64,000 nt of DNA from Humulus lupulus (Eukaryota; Streptophyta; Magnoliopsida; Rosales; Cannabaceae), in contig NC_084793.1 of the NCBI RefSeq assembly GCF_963169125.1, positions 219,940,652 through 220,004,651 of the forward strand, written 5' to 3'. Positions 22,009 to 32,974 of this stretch are shown here, piece by piece. Under the pieces are notes generated by a model, which saw only the letters and a list, made by a program, of their open reading frames with translations, ran no database searches and was not told the origin of the DNA. A program made the position numbers and the translations under genes. The stretch's first letter is position 1. The number at the start of each line of letters is the position of its first letter.

Positions 22009-23720
22009 ATGGAAAAAACATCCAAGAAGACCGGACAGGCCGCTGGCGCTGCATCATCCCAGCCTCCTCCCCCAAATGTGGCTGAGGACAAACCGCACTT
22101 GGAGTTTGATGAGGAGGAGTTAGATTCTGAAACCCTGAAGGCAACACTGGGGGTGTTGCAGGATGAGTTGGCCAATCTGAGGGCCAATCAAGAGAATACT
22201 GCTGAGATAATGGCGTCGCAGCAAAGAGAAATAGAGCACCAGCATCAGGAGCTGAGCGAGCGACAGGCTAAGATGGACCATCGACAGAGGGATGCCATGG
22301 CTACCCTTGAAGCAGCCATCCAGCTAGCTAGGAATCAGGCTGCGCCAGCCTCCCAGCCAGATCAGCCACCAAACGGGCCACCTCAAAGGGGTCCCAATCC
22401 TAGTCCTTCGCTCCAGCCAGTAAGCCCTCAAAGGCCGGAGCAGCCACCTGTGGCTCAGGATGATGTCCCACCTAGGGATCCTGAGCAGCAACCTCCATCT
22501 TAGGCTGGTCGAGGCAATCCCCCGCGCCTGAGGCAGAATAGAGCCAGGAAACCGCCCCGCAACCCTAGACGCCCAGGGGATGAGGAGCCACATCCATCGA
22601 GTAGGGGGCAGCGACAGGCTCTGCGATCAGGGGCCCCCCACGGCATAACAATGCACGGGGACCCACCGACCAGCGCAGGCCTCCCTCTAACGCTCGGGAA
22701 ATGCCAGCCCAAGGAGGCAACAAAGTAAATAGTCGGTCGCACCATAATCAGCCACGATTCAGAGATGGCCAAGACTACAATGAGGCCGACTCTAGCAAAA
22801 GAAACGCTGGTCGGAGGAATGAAGAAAGAGGTGGAGGCGGGAGCCCCCCACCTAGAGAAGACCGACCAGCAGGCCATAATGCTGGGGGGCAGCCCAGGCA
22901 CAGTAACGTCTTTGGTCGGCTGGGAGCCAGCGAGCAACGGCGAAGAGACGATGATCTGAGGGACGTACTTAACGAGCACCGAGAAAGGCACGATGAGTAA
23001 ATTCCCCCGGCACCAGAGGCCCCAGCAATCCCAGAAGTCGTTCAGGCTCAGATTGATGCCATGAACCAGGCAGTGCAGCAGCTGGTCAGGGGGAAAACAT
23101 CCCATATTGAGTACAATCGGAGGAGAGGCACCCCCTTCGTACAGAGGATTGCTGTGGTTGAAACCCCCAGGAAGTTCAAGATGCCAACACTGAAAATTTT
23201 CGACGGGTATGGAGACCTAGTATCTCACATTAATAATTTTGAGATACAAATGGATATACAAAAGGTGTCAGAAGATGCCCGCTGCCGCATCTTCCCGGCA
23301 ACATTGTCTGACACTGCCCAGGAGTGGTTCTTTAAGTTCCCTCCTGCTAGTATAGTATCATGGGAAATGTTTGCAAAGGAGTTCTACGGACAGTTCTATG
23401 CGGGTCGTGTGCACCCCAATAAGGCAAACCAATTGGTTGAGATACGCCAAAAAGAGGGAGATCCTTTGAAAGAATATGTTCAACACTTCATGCGAGCTGT
23501 AGCAGGAGCCAAAACTGTGGGCAATGAAAGTTAGATGATGGCCCTAACTGCTGGGGTTAGATGCCATTCACCCCTCTGGAGCAGCCTTAGAAAGAATGGG
23601 GTAAGAAGCACCCAAGAATTCTTAGATCGAGCTGATCGGTACATCAAGCTCGAAGACGTGATTGCCAACGAAGGACAAGGGGCACAAGGAAGAACCCGCC
23701 AAAGCCGCCAATGGGTCTGA
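22009..23720 (+). pseudogene. Tat-lineage gag, interrupted
   Basis: The 5' frame (22009-22503) encodes an acidic, Gln-rich coiled coil followed by a Pro-rich linker and ends at TAG. Coding continues in another frame: a charged linker at 22701-23000, then the capsid domain at 23061-23534 (KMPTLKIFDGYGDL, DTAQEWFFKFP, EFYGQF, LKEYVQHFMR), which ends at a second TAG. It continues through 23535-23670 (FLDRADRYIKLED) before a frameshift near 23675 leads into the next open frame. Capsid protein that would assemble particles; now broken at least three times. Confidence 0.85.
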
Positions 23721-24894
23721 AAAACCCAATGGCAACGACAAAGGCAACGGGAATGGCAATGGTAGAAATGGTGGGAAGTGGGCGAAAAACGAACCCTCGA
23801 CCTCTGAGAATAAGCACCCCAAAGGTAATCGGTATGAACTGAGATTCACCAAATACACTGCCCTTGTTGAAAGTCAAGCTGAGGTCTACCAGGCGACCAG
23901 CTCAAGCATGCCCTACAAACGACCCGCACCTATAAGGAAATATATCTCCAAGAGAGATGCCACAAAGTTTTGTCATTTTCACAACGATTACGGGCACGAC
24001 ACTAACGAATGTAACCAGCTGAAGGATGAAATTGAGTCCCTGATAAGGCAGGGACATTTAAGAAGATTTGTGCGAGCCGCGGGAGGTTCTCAGCGAGAGG
24101 CTCAAGGTGACAACGAGTCGGCGACTGCACGCCAGCGCTCGCCACCTTTACAGCTAGCTCCTGTGGTAGGTACCCTACTCACCATCTGCGAAGGCCCACA
24201 TCTTGCAGCAGATAGTGGGAAAGCGAGGGAACGATATGCTCGAACCCTGCGCCACGACCAGGACATCGAGCTGATGAGTGTTGAGGATCGAGCACCAAAA
24301 AAGGCTCAAACAGAGGAGGAACTGATCACCTTCTCTAACGATGATGCCCAGCACGTGCGATTCCCACACTTCGATCCGCTTATCGTGGACGTACAGATTG
24401 CAAACATGATGGTGAAAAGGGTGTTGGTCGATACAGGAAGTTCGGTCAACATCCTATACAAGTCTTCGCTGGAAAGGATGAAGTTGTCTGTGAAAGACCT
24501 GGAGCCATGCAACCAAACCATTTATGGTTTTTCGGGAGAAGGGCTCGCCCCAACAGGGTCGATTAAACTCCCGGTCATAGTAGGCACTGCACCTGCTAAT
24601 AGGACATTATTCACTACTTTTATAGTAGTTGATTGTCCTTCGGCGTACAACGCTGTGATAGGGAGACCAATTTTGGTCGACCTACGAGCCATCACCTCCA
24701 TATGGCACCTCGCTATGAAATTCCCAACGGACGCAGGGATAGGATTCGTATTGGGAAACCATAGGGAAGTGAGGGAGTGCTACAATGCCTCCATCACCAA
24801 GGCGAAGAAGGGTGTATCGAGAGATGCCACCGGAAAGGAGTTGCAAATGGCGACTGATGTTCAGGCCCACTCGGGTGATAATCTCACCAAATAG
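23662..24894 (+). pseudogene. Gag C-terminus and aspartic protease
   Basis: A 410-codon open frame begins with a Gly/Asn/Lys linker. A Cys/His motif, CHFHNDYGHDTNEC, lies near residues 105-120 and is the Tat-type nucleocapsid motif. The protease core VLVDTGSSVNILY (residues about 254-266) carries the catalytic DTG, and the flap-side segment AYNAVIGRP follows. The frame ends in TAG before RT. The protease would mature the polyprotein. Confidence 0.85.
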
Positions 24895-25014
24895 GGCGTT
24901 GCCAAAAGTGAGGATAGGGACTTAGATCCTCGCTTTGGGGATTTTGAAGAAGAAGTGGGACCCATCGAGGACCTTGAAGAGATCTAACTCGATGAGGAAA
25001 ATCCAACCAGAGTT

Positions 25015-26736
25015 GTGAAAGTCGGTAAAAACTTAGAGACAACAACAAAACAAGCACTGGTGGAGTTTTTAAGGAGGAACCAGGAGGTCTTTGCCTGGTC
25101 GTACAAAGACATGGTCGGGATAGATCCTGCAGTCATCAGCCATGTCCTGAACATCGACAAGAGCTTTCCACCAGTACAACAAAAAAGAAGGTTTCTCGAC
25201 AAAGATAGATCAAGGGCCTTGAAAGAGGAAGTCGAGAAGCTGAAGGATAATGGGTTTATCAGGGTGGCGTTTTATCTGTCGTGGGTTTCTAATCCCATAC
25301 TAATGCCCAAGCCGAATGGCAAGTGGCATACGTTCGTGGATTTTACAGACCTAAATAAAGCCTGCCCCAAAGATTGTTTCCCACTCCCAAGGATAGAACA
25401 GCTGGTCGATGCCACTGCAGGGCATGCTATCCTCTCATTCATGGATGCATACTCCGGGTATAATAAAATCAGTATGCATCCCCCTGATGAAGATCACACT
25501 AGCTTTCGGACAGATACAGGGCTCTACTGTTACAAGGCGATGCCCTTCAGTTTGAAAAACACTGGTGTGACTTACCAGAGACTTGTCAACCACATGTTCA
25601 AGGAGCTGATCGGCACAAACATGGAGGTCTATGTCGACAACATGCTGGTCAAGTCAAAGAAAGCAGAAGGGCATGTAAGGGATTTGCAGGAATGCTTCAA
25701 CATCTTGAATAAATATCAGATGAAGTTAAGTCCCCTTAAATGCTTCTTCGAAGTAGGATCAGGGAAGTTCTTGGGATTTATAGTTAACTCAAGAGGAATT
25801 GAAGCCAATCCCGAGAAAATTAAAGCCCTGATCAAGATGAAATCGCCAGTAAAGATTAAAGATGTTCAAAGCCTGACCGGGAGGATTGCTGCTCTCAGTA
25901 GATTCATTTCAAAATCGACTGACAAGTGTGTTCCATTTTTCAATATACTAAGAGGCAATAAGAAATTTGAATGGACAGATGAGTGCGAACAGGCCTTTCA
26001 AGCACTCAAAACACATATGGCGCAACCACCCATCCTGTCAAAGCCGGTCGATAAAGAAACTTTGTTCATCTATCTGGCAATCACGGAATACGCTGCTAGT
26101 GCTGTTTTAGTAAGAGAAGAAGAAGGCGTGCATAAGGCTGTTTACTACGTAAGCAAAAGGCTGATTGGAGTAGAACAGTGGTACCCGCCCATCGAGAATC
26201 TAGCCTATGGCCTAGTCTTGGCCTCTAGGAAGTTTCGGCCTTACTTCCAAGCTCATCCAATTATGGTCTTGACCGACCAGCCTCTTAGACAAGTCCTGCA
26301 AAAGCCAGAGGCTGCAGGTAGATTGCTAAAGTGGGCAGTCGAACTCGGGCAGTTCGACATATCTTACTTGCCGCAAGCAGCAAAAGGACAAGCCTTGGCC
26401 GACTTTATCGCGGAATTCACTGAACTCACGAGTGGCGAGCAGACTAAAGAACCCAGCAAACCTGAAAGTCAAATCCAAGCACCCACGTGGAAATTATTTT
26501 CGGACGGTTCTTCTAACGAGTCCCACGCTGGGGCAGGAGTAATACTGATAACGTTGGAAGGGCACCGATTTCACTGTGCAATTAGATTTGACTTCGCTGC
26601 TTCTAACAATGAGGCTGAATATGAAGCACTACTTGCTGGATTGCAATTAGCCAAGGATATGAATATAAAAGTGCTCGACATCTATAGTGATTCTCAGCTG
26701 GTGGTGAATCAGGTCCTGGGAGAGTACCAGGCGTGA
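25015..26736 (+). pseudogene. Reverse transcriptase with RNase H; catalytic box altered
   Basis: A 573-codon open frame. RT motifs run FVDFTDLNKACPKDCFPLP, LSFMDAYSGYNKI, and MEVYVDNM at residues about 205-212. The second Asp of the YVDD box is Asn (AAC at 25639-25641), which removes a metal ligand, so DNA synthesis should fail. The first RNase H spans residues about 340-470 (LFIYLAITEYA, VYYVSKRL, VLTDQPL). A second, archaeal-type RNase H starts at residue about 490 (WKLFSDGSSNESHAGAGVI, NNEAEYEALLAGL, DIYSDSQLVV). The frame ends at TGA (26734-26736) inside this domain, and the domain continues in frame to about 26870. Confidence 0.9.
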
Positions 26737-28199
26737 GGTTTAAAGATGGTTGCCTATCTAAACAAAACAAAGGATCTGTTAGCCCAGTTCGACAAATATA
26801 GTCTCTAGCAAGTGCCTCGCGATCAAAATTCCAACGCGGACGCTTTGGCAAAATTGGCAAGTGCGAAGGATGCTGATACTCTGAACATAGTGCCAGTCGA
26901 GCGACTATCCATACCAAGCATCCAAACAACAGAGACCACTCTGGTAATCCAGATGGCGAATACTTGGATGGCATCATATGTAGAGTATCTATCGAACGAC
27001 GTGTTACCAACGAACAGAAACAAAGCCAGGACCCTTCAGCGGCAAGCTACTAGATATATCCTGGTCGATGGAATCCTGTACAGAAAGGGATACTCAATGC
27101 CACTCCTTAGATGTATTACAAAGGAGAAAGCCAAAGAGTTGATGAAAGAGGTGCACGAAGGTTTTTGTGGAGACCATGCTGGGGGGAAAATTTTGTCAAA
27201 AAAGATCCTAAGACAAGGATATTTCTGAGCAACGATGAATGAAGACTCGATGGAATTTGTGCAGAAGTGTGATAAATGCCAGAGATTCTCCAAAATCCCA
27301 CGAGCAGCCCCTAATGAGCTTAAATAGATGCAAAGCCCGTGGTCGTTTACAGTTTGGGGTGTCGACCTTATCGGATCTTTGCCCATGGGAAAAGGCGGTG
27401 TCAAATATGCGGTGGTTGCCATCGACTACTTCACCAAATGGGCTGAAGCTGAACCGTTGGCAACCATAACAATCAAGAAGGTGCTAGATTTTGTGATCAA
27501 AAACATCATTTTTCGCTATGGATTGCCAAGGAAGATCGTCTCAGATAATGGCACCCAGTTTGACAGTGATTTATTCACAGATTTTTACGAGCGACATGGT
27601 ATTATCAAGAGCTTCTCTTCAGTCGCTCATCCCCAAGAAAATGGACAAGTTGAAGCAATCAAAAAAACACAGAAGGTACATTGAAGAAAAGGCTAGAAGA
27701 AGCTAAGGGAGTGTGGCCAGAACAATTGCCTGAAGTACTCTGGTCGTACAGAACTTCCCACCGAACAACAACGGGTCATACTCCATTCTCTTTGGCTTAT
27801 GGATATGAAGCCATGTTGCATGTTGAGTTAGATCCGCCTTCGCATCGCAGGATAATGTACGATCAAGATTCGAACAGCCAGCTATTGATGGAATCCCTCG
27901 ACTCAATTGATGAGAAACGTGAACATGCCCAGCTCCGAGTAGCTGCGTACCAGCAGAAGGTCCCCCGGTATTTCAACTCTAAAGTTCGAGAAAGAAAGTT
28001 CAATGTTGGAGATCTTGTACTCCGAAGAGTTTTTCTAAACACCTGTGACCAAGCTGCTGGAGTTCTCGGACCTAATTGGGAAGGGCCATACCAGATTGAT
28101 GAAGTCATTCACCCAGGCACCTACAAACTTGCACACTTAAACAGAGATCTCGTTCCTCGCTATTGGAATGGAGAACACCTGCACAATTATTACCAATAA
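26737..28199 (+). pseudogene. End of second RNase H and integrase
   Basis: The same frame runs on with further stops (TAG at 26809, TGA near 27227, TAG near 27326). The tail of RNase H is VPRDQNSNADALAKLAS. Integrase has an HHCC zinc motif (H/H in EVHEGFCGDHAGG, C/C in KCDKCQ) and the catalytic triad in WGVDLIG, VSDNGTQF and QENGQVE. A frameshift at about 27680 moves to the last frame (27681-28199), which holds the YRTSHRTTTGHTPF segment and the GPY/F module (WEGPYQI). DNA insertion enzyme; catalytic residues are visible but the frame is broken. Confidence 0.88.
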
Positions 28200-28874
28200 A
28201 CAATTCTTCTAAAAGAATTGGCTTGTATTAATTTTACTTTTTACAAGTTTTGAAAAAGGGTTGGCCATTTTATGTGACTGATTGCTTATAAGTGTAAGGT
28301 CTCATTGATCACTCATACAGACATTTTCGTCCATTTATTACGAGAAATATAAGGGACTGTGCACAGCCAGTCATTTCTTGCCAATTATTGTATTTATTAC
28401 AAGTATTTGCTCATTACGTGTGTTGTTTTGCTGTATTATAATTCTAATTGTATTGCTACGAGCAGTAATGTTCGAACAAGTTCTGGTCAAGGCAAGTGAC
28501 CAAGGACCTAAAGCTCCTCGATCACTTGGGGGGCATATAAGGTACAAGTAAGCAAAGCATATCATTAAAAGGTATGTAAACACATGAACAAAATAAGTGA
28601 AAGCATGCTAGGGTACTTAGAGTATTTTTCAAAATTTTGTTATTTTGTTAAATCAAACCAAAGTGCTATGCTAAGTTCGGTCATGCGAACAGATATTTTA
28701 ATAAAATAAAAAATGTGTTATAATATAAAAACGAATTACCTTACACTGCGAGCAAAACTGCTCGGATGTAATTGTCTGATTAAAAGGAAAATAGCTGCCC
28801 ATGGAGCAATAAAAAATTAATGTCTTTACATTACGACCCGAAGGTCGGGTACTTGAAATATTAAAAGAAAGAGA
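28200..28874 (+). other. Spacer between pol and the antisense gene, with a PPT-like tract
   Basis: Non-coding on both strands. It contains TTGGGGGGCATATAAGG at 28526-28542, resembling a polypurine tract although it lies 3.8 kb before the 3' LTR. It would also hold the 3' UTR of the antisense gene, whose stop codon is at 28875-28877. Confidence 0.5.
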
Positions 28875-29474
28875 CTAAGGGGCCAGAGGATCTTGAGGGG
28901 GCCCCTGATCGATGACATCTGCAGTTTCATTATCCGCCCCGTCCATGCCAGTCGCCAAGGAGATTTTGGGTGAAGCAGGTACTCTTGCCCTCTCCTCCTC
29001 TGCCAGCCGAGCAGCACAGTGGGCTAGCTCGGCTTGCCTTGTGCGTTCAGGAAGGTAGTTAAAGTTTTCCCCTTGGTTGTGTTTCCAGAAGTCATAAAAA
29101 CATTTACTTGTGGCGTTCTTGTACCTTTCCAAATTGCTGGCATTGGCTTTCTCAAGCTTCTCGATCCGGCCCTCCAAGGTTGTAGTCTCCTCCCTGCTCG
29201 CGATCAACTCCTGCACGAGCTTTTTACCCTCGCGGTAGTTAATGCGGTTAGAATCTTTGAACTGGTCCCTCTGCTCGATGGCTTTATCCAGAGAATTTTG
29301 CTTCTCCCTCAACTCCTCAGACAGTTTATTCTTCTCCTCGAGCACCGCTGCAAGCTGTTCGGCATATTTCGCTTCGGCAGCTTTGACTTCGTCAGCGTGT
29401 TGTTGGTCCAAGGATTTAGACTGCTCGGTGATAGTACCCAAGCGTAGCTGGCCAGCGGTAAGGGTTAGAAATGC
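28875..29474 (-). pseudogene. Antisense gene exon 4, coiled coil
   Basis: Acceptor TCCGCAG|GCATTTC, then 200 codons open to TAG at 28875-28877. Residues about 15-125 are a continuous Glu/Lys/Leu-rich coiled coil (DEVKAAEAKYAEQLAAVLEE and so on). The FYDFWKHNQ block and an acidic tail follow. The plus-strand ORF over it is a shadow. Confidence 0.8.
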
Positions 29475-29547
29475 CTGCGGACAGAGCAAAGATTAGATTG
29501 GCTGTAAAGAATACAAGAAGCCGTCTCTACAGAAAAAGATAGCTTAC

Positions 29548-29978
29548 ACTAGAAAATTCATTTAAAGCGCAGGTTAGGATCTGGTCGACATCCATTGTCT
29601 CTGTCGCAGCCATCGCCTCTTGGCAGCGGTCGTGCTTTACAATTTTTGTGACCCTGGCCTTGACCGATTTGAAGGCACGACTAGTTATGTCGCCCCCGGT
29701 GGAAGCAGGACCGGCTTGCTGAGTCTGGTTAGTTGGGGCCGCTGGAGATTGAGTCAACCCGGCAAGAGCAGGGGGAGTCTGCTGCTCGTGGGGAGAAGGT
29801 GGTGGAGTTGCGTTGGCTGAGGGTCCGTCCTCTGGGACGCCAGCAGTGCGAGGCTTCTTAGCCTGAGGCACTTTACTGCTTTCCCCAAGATGCCTCTTGC
29901 TTGTTTTCTTTTTGCTCGAGGAAGCCGCGGGAGCCTCGGGGGCGCTGTATATATCGAACACACACTCGGAGTCCATAT
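29548..29978 (-). pseudogene. Antisense gene exon 3
   Basis: Acceptor GTTTTAG|ATATGGAC and donor TCTAGT|GTAAGC; 431 bp with no stop. It encodes MDSECVFDIYS, a Ser/Lys/Pro/Gln-rich region with SSKKKTSKRH (possible nuclear signal) and the start of a helix. Confidence 0.75.
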
Positions 29979-30073
29979 CTAAAACAGAAGCAAACATTCG
30001 AGCAGTGAGACAGTATAAACAATTGAATATGTCATGTCAGGAAAAGAAACAGAAAAAATTGTAAGTGAAATAC

Positions 30074-30598
30074 CCGAGCTATCATTACTGGTCGCTACAT
30101 TATAAACTCTACTAGTCTTATACTCACTCTCCGGCATGAAGAAGGATGAATCTAAATTTGGAGCGTACTTAAAATTGCCGTCCCCGTCAAATAAGTGACA
30201 GGGAATTGGCAAGCTATCTAAGAGCGAGAGATCAGTACGGTTCTCGTCTGAAGATTCGTTGAGGGGCTCGAGGGGTTCGGTAGCTTTCTTTTTCCCTTTT
30301 CCCTTTGGGACAGGGGGAGCGGCAGCCCGCGGGGTGCTGAAAGGTTCCCTGATCGTTACTTCGGTGGCCCTCCTCGGAGGAGTTTGTTCCACGTCTGGGT
30401 GCTGCTTGGGAACTACTCCGCCAGTAGCACTCCCCGCTGTTGACTACCTCATGTCCTGATGAGGGGCCAAAAGGCCGACTAGCCTAAGGTTAGCCTCCGT
30501 GACCAGATGTTTGACGCTTTTCTCCATGTCAGTCATACTGGCCAAGAGGGCTGATCTCAACTCCATGTCTGGAGTGGGGTCTGATCGCAGCCATGGGC
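30074..30598 (-). pseudogene. Antisense gene exon 2
   Basis: Acceptor TTTCAG|GCCCATGG (exon start 30598) and donor TCGG|GTATTTC (exon end 30074); length 525 bp. It encodes LLASMTDMEKSVKHLVTEAN, then a Pro-rich linker with a basic KGKGKKKAT patch. An in-frame TAG lies at 30444-30446. Confidence 0.75.
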
Positions 30599-30677
30599 CT
30601 GAAAGGCATTAAAAGTCTAAGAAAATGTAGAGGAAACACTAAATAAAGATCAACAGCCAGTGGTACTAAGGTTTTAC

Positions 30678-31512
30678 CTCCTTGAGCAAAGGCCAAATTA
30701 TTCGCGATCATATCGGTCATAAGGAAATACTCCTGGTAGTACCTCCCCACGTTCGATATGTGTGTGGTGTCGGTCAATAAGGTGCGCCCAGTCTCCTGGT
30801 GACAAAAGTGAAAGAACCACGTACCTTCTTGGTTGGGGTTAAATTTGAGGTTGAACAAATAGTTAACCTCATGAGGAGTTGGCACAAACCATTTTTTGTG
30901 ACTGTAAAGGATATAGAGTGCAGCAAACATTCTATACCCATTAGGAGTTATTTGAAAAGGGGCAACTCCAAAATAGTTGGCCACCCCTTGGAAAAATGAA
31001 TGAAGAGGCAAGGTAGCCCCTGCCTCAATGTGGTACCTCGACCAGGCGCTGAAGGCACCTCCGGGCAGGTTCGCCCATTGATCTTGGTTGGGTCAAACTA
31101 ATGTTACCCCCGTGAGTCCGTATTTCTTGATGTAGTTGGCGATCATCCTGATCGTCACCCGGCTCTCAGATACTACATACCACTCAACATCTGGGTGAAT
31201 GGCATTTCAGGGTTGAGCGTGAGTTTGGATATTGGGGTCAGGAATATTTTCAGCTCGCCCACTGGTCTAGGGAATTTCAGCCCGAGGAGCAGGCTAATTT
31301 GAAGGATTGGGGGTTTTCTTTTTCTAGGCTGAAGTTTTAGCTCGAGCCATATTTTGAATAAGGACAGATGGAGTTTTTAAAGTGACACGAGAAAAGGGGA
31401 TGTCAGGTATTAGCGATGATGGTTGCTCCTCGTCCTCAAGCAGTTGAGCCAATAATTCATCGTCGATGGGTCTTTCTCCTCCCCACGGATCTTGCATGAA
31501 ATCTGCGAACAA
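30678..31512 (-). pseudogene. Antisense gene, N-terminal exon(s) with globular domain
   Basis: It starts upstream with MFADFMQDPWGGERPIDDEL (31512-31324, acidic), then frame disruptions. The domain reads in one frame from about 31200 with a TGA near 31095. The 3' splice donor is GAG|GTAAAAC at 30678/30677. The upstream promoter and first exon are not defined; 31513-32329 has no sense ORF and is the likely place. Confidence 0.7.
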
Positions 31513-32329
31513 AAAAAGGAGGAGATAAGACGCACAGCTTAAAAGCTTGTGTTGAAAGTTGGAATAACATTGCTCGCGTATACGACCAGCAGCATTCTAA
31601 CAGAAACACTAAGTTCTATACGAGAAATTTGAAAAACAGATTGAAAAGTGGAAGTAAAAATATTTTTGGGAAAAAGCTTTTTCGACTCCGAAGGGGCGGG
31701 AAAAACCCAGTTTTTCACCTAGTTTAAAAATCGAATTTTTACTTCGATTTTACGCCCTAAATCTACAATCTTGACTACCAATCTGGCTCCTAACTCATAT
31801 GAAACAATATTTCACTACCCTATTAATCATCTGTCAACATGCAAACAATCCCCATATATTTTCGGCCAAGAACATGAAGGGGTTCAGAAATAAAAACATG
31901 CATAAGGCAGTTTTGAATAGCAACTAAAAGGACAAGAAAGTTGTAAAACTTACTCAGGTAAAGATTGAAGTCCAAAGATGAGAGCTATCGGGCGTCCGAG
32001 TATAGATGTCTGAAATTTTCTTGGCTCAGAGGGGCGAGTTCTTCAGCGTTCTTCAAGAAGGCAAAGGCGAGTAAAAAGTAAAAATGGTAACTTGAGGATT
32101 ATTTATGGAGACCAAGGCACGTTAAAAGAGGCAATCATGAGTTACTTTTTTCTTAGTATGGGGAAGTGGAATAGCCGTCAAACACATTTTTGGAAAACTG
32201 AAAGGACCTAATTAGACATGATTGGTCACGTTTTTCGAAAAGGCATGGGCGGTTCTGACAGATTTCGTGGGGCATACGAAAGGTTAGTTTCCTAAGTTTA
32301 CTTATTGCTGGCCGCAATAAATAAACTTA
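31513..32329 (+). other. Non-coding region between antisense gene and polypurine tract
   Basis: No ORF of note on either strand. By position it should hold the promoter and 5' UTR of the antisense gene. I could not identify a convincing TATA box. Confidence 0.4.
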
Positions 32330-32347
32330 GGGGGGGGGGGGGGCAAA
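32330..32347 (+). other. Polypurine tract with a 14-base G run
   Basis: Fourteen consecutive G residues (32330-32343) followed by CAAA lie directly before the 3' LTR start TGTTTACCC. It is the plus-strand primer site. Confidence 0.85.
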
Positions 32348-32969
32348 TGTTTACCCAAAAAGGTCACTGATGACGTGGCAAAGACTTCTTACACATAGAT
32401 TGACACATGGCAGAATTAAAAGGCAGAGGTGTTGTTCGGCTATCGACCAGATGCGCGCCTCCTTGTCAGAGTTAATGTTTGTCACGACCAGGCTGGTCGT
32501 GAAGCCCGATTTATTTCCTTTTTAAGTTGTAATCTAATATTAACTACATTTGAATATTTCTTCATAATTATCCTTGATACGCGGTTATTAAGGATAAGAT
32601 AAGACACGTTATAATATATAACCCTCCTTGAGCCTATAAATACATATGAAATAGCTCAAGGAAGGGACTGAGGGATTTTTTTAGCTTTTTTGCTTAAGAT
32701 TGAGAGAAAATGAGCTAAGGTGAGTTGTTACCATCCGATTGTATTATGCCTAAGGTCTGTGAAACTCAAGAACCCTAGTTCTTTGATCACAACTTTAGGA
32801 TTCTATAATAACAATATCACAAAGTGGACGTAGGTCATTACCAATCACTGGGGCCGAACCACTATAATTCTTGGTGTTTTTTCCTTTCCATTAGATTATC
32901 TTTTCAAGTGTCGTGCTATTTCCTGCCGTATATATGACTCCGTGTCGTTGGCTAATTTGAGAGTCAACA
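32348..32969 (+). repeat. 3' LTR of the Tat-lineage element, 622 bp
   Basis: Same length and landmarks as the 5' LTR, including the palindrome (32482-32502) and TATAAATA. The second ACGT core is changed here (CACATGG). It is followed by the CCTAT target duplication. Confidence 0.95.
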
Positions 32970-32974
32970 CCTAT

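Larger units (their letters stand above)
28875..31512 (-). pseudogene. Spliced antisense gene of the Tat element ('putative gypsy type transposon' domain plus coiled coil)
   Basis: Minus strand. The last exons are: E1 ending at 30678, E2 30598-30074, E3 29978-29548, E4 29474-28875. Introns of 79, 95 and 73 bp all have GT..AG ends, and phases agree across every junction. E1 holds the globular domain (SESRVTIRMIANYIKKYGL, LPLHSFFQGVANYFGVAPFQ, PNGYRMFAALYIL, TWFFHF, GRYYQEYFLM). E2-E3 are low-complexity linkers with basic patches (KGKGKKKA, SSKKKTSKR). E4 is a long coiled coil ending in a conserved-looking CFYDFWKHNQ..FNYLPE block. There is no homology to gag or pol and the function is unknown. 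At least three in-frame stops (two TGA in E1 near 31095 and 31205; TAG in E2 at 30444-30446) indicate this copy is dead. Confidence 0.8.
21345..32974 (+). mobile_element. Complete Tat-lineage Ty3 retrotransposon, 11,620 bp, with target duplication
   Basis: Element 21350-32969 is bounded by TGTTTACCC and GAGTCAACA and by the perfect 5-bp duplication CCTAT (21345-21349 and 32970-32974). Both LTRs are 622 bp and differ by about 21 substitutions plus two single-base indels (~3.4%, my count by eye). Order: LTR, primer site, gag, protease, RT, RNase H, second archaeal-type RNase H, integrase, spacer, antisense gene, polypurine tract, LTR. The duplicated RNase H and the antisense ORF after pol place it in the Tat/Retand group. 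All sense-strand genes are broken, so it could move only with proteins supplied in trans. Confidence 0.97.

Noticed and set aside
22500..23105. 201-codon minus-strand ORF
   Set aside because: It is opposite the Tat gag linker and capsid region; no domain, low-complexity composition; a shadow frame.
29034..29447. 137-codon plus-strand ORF
   Set aside because: Mirror of the coiled-coil exon of the antisense gene. The minus-strand reading has splice sites and heptads; this one is only a Leu/Phe-rich reverse complement.
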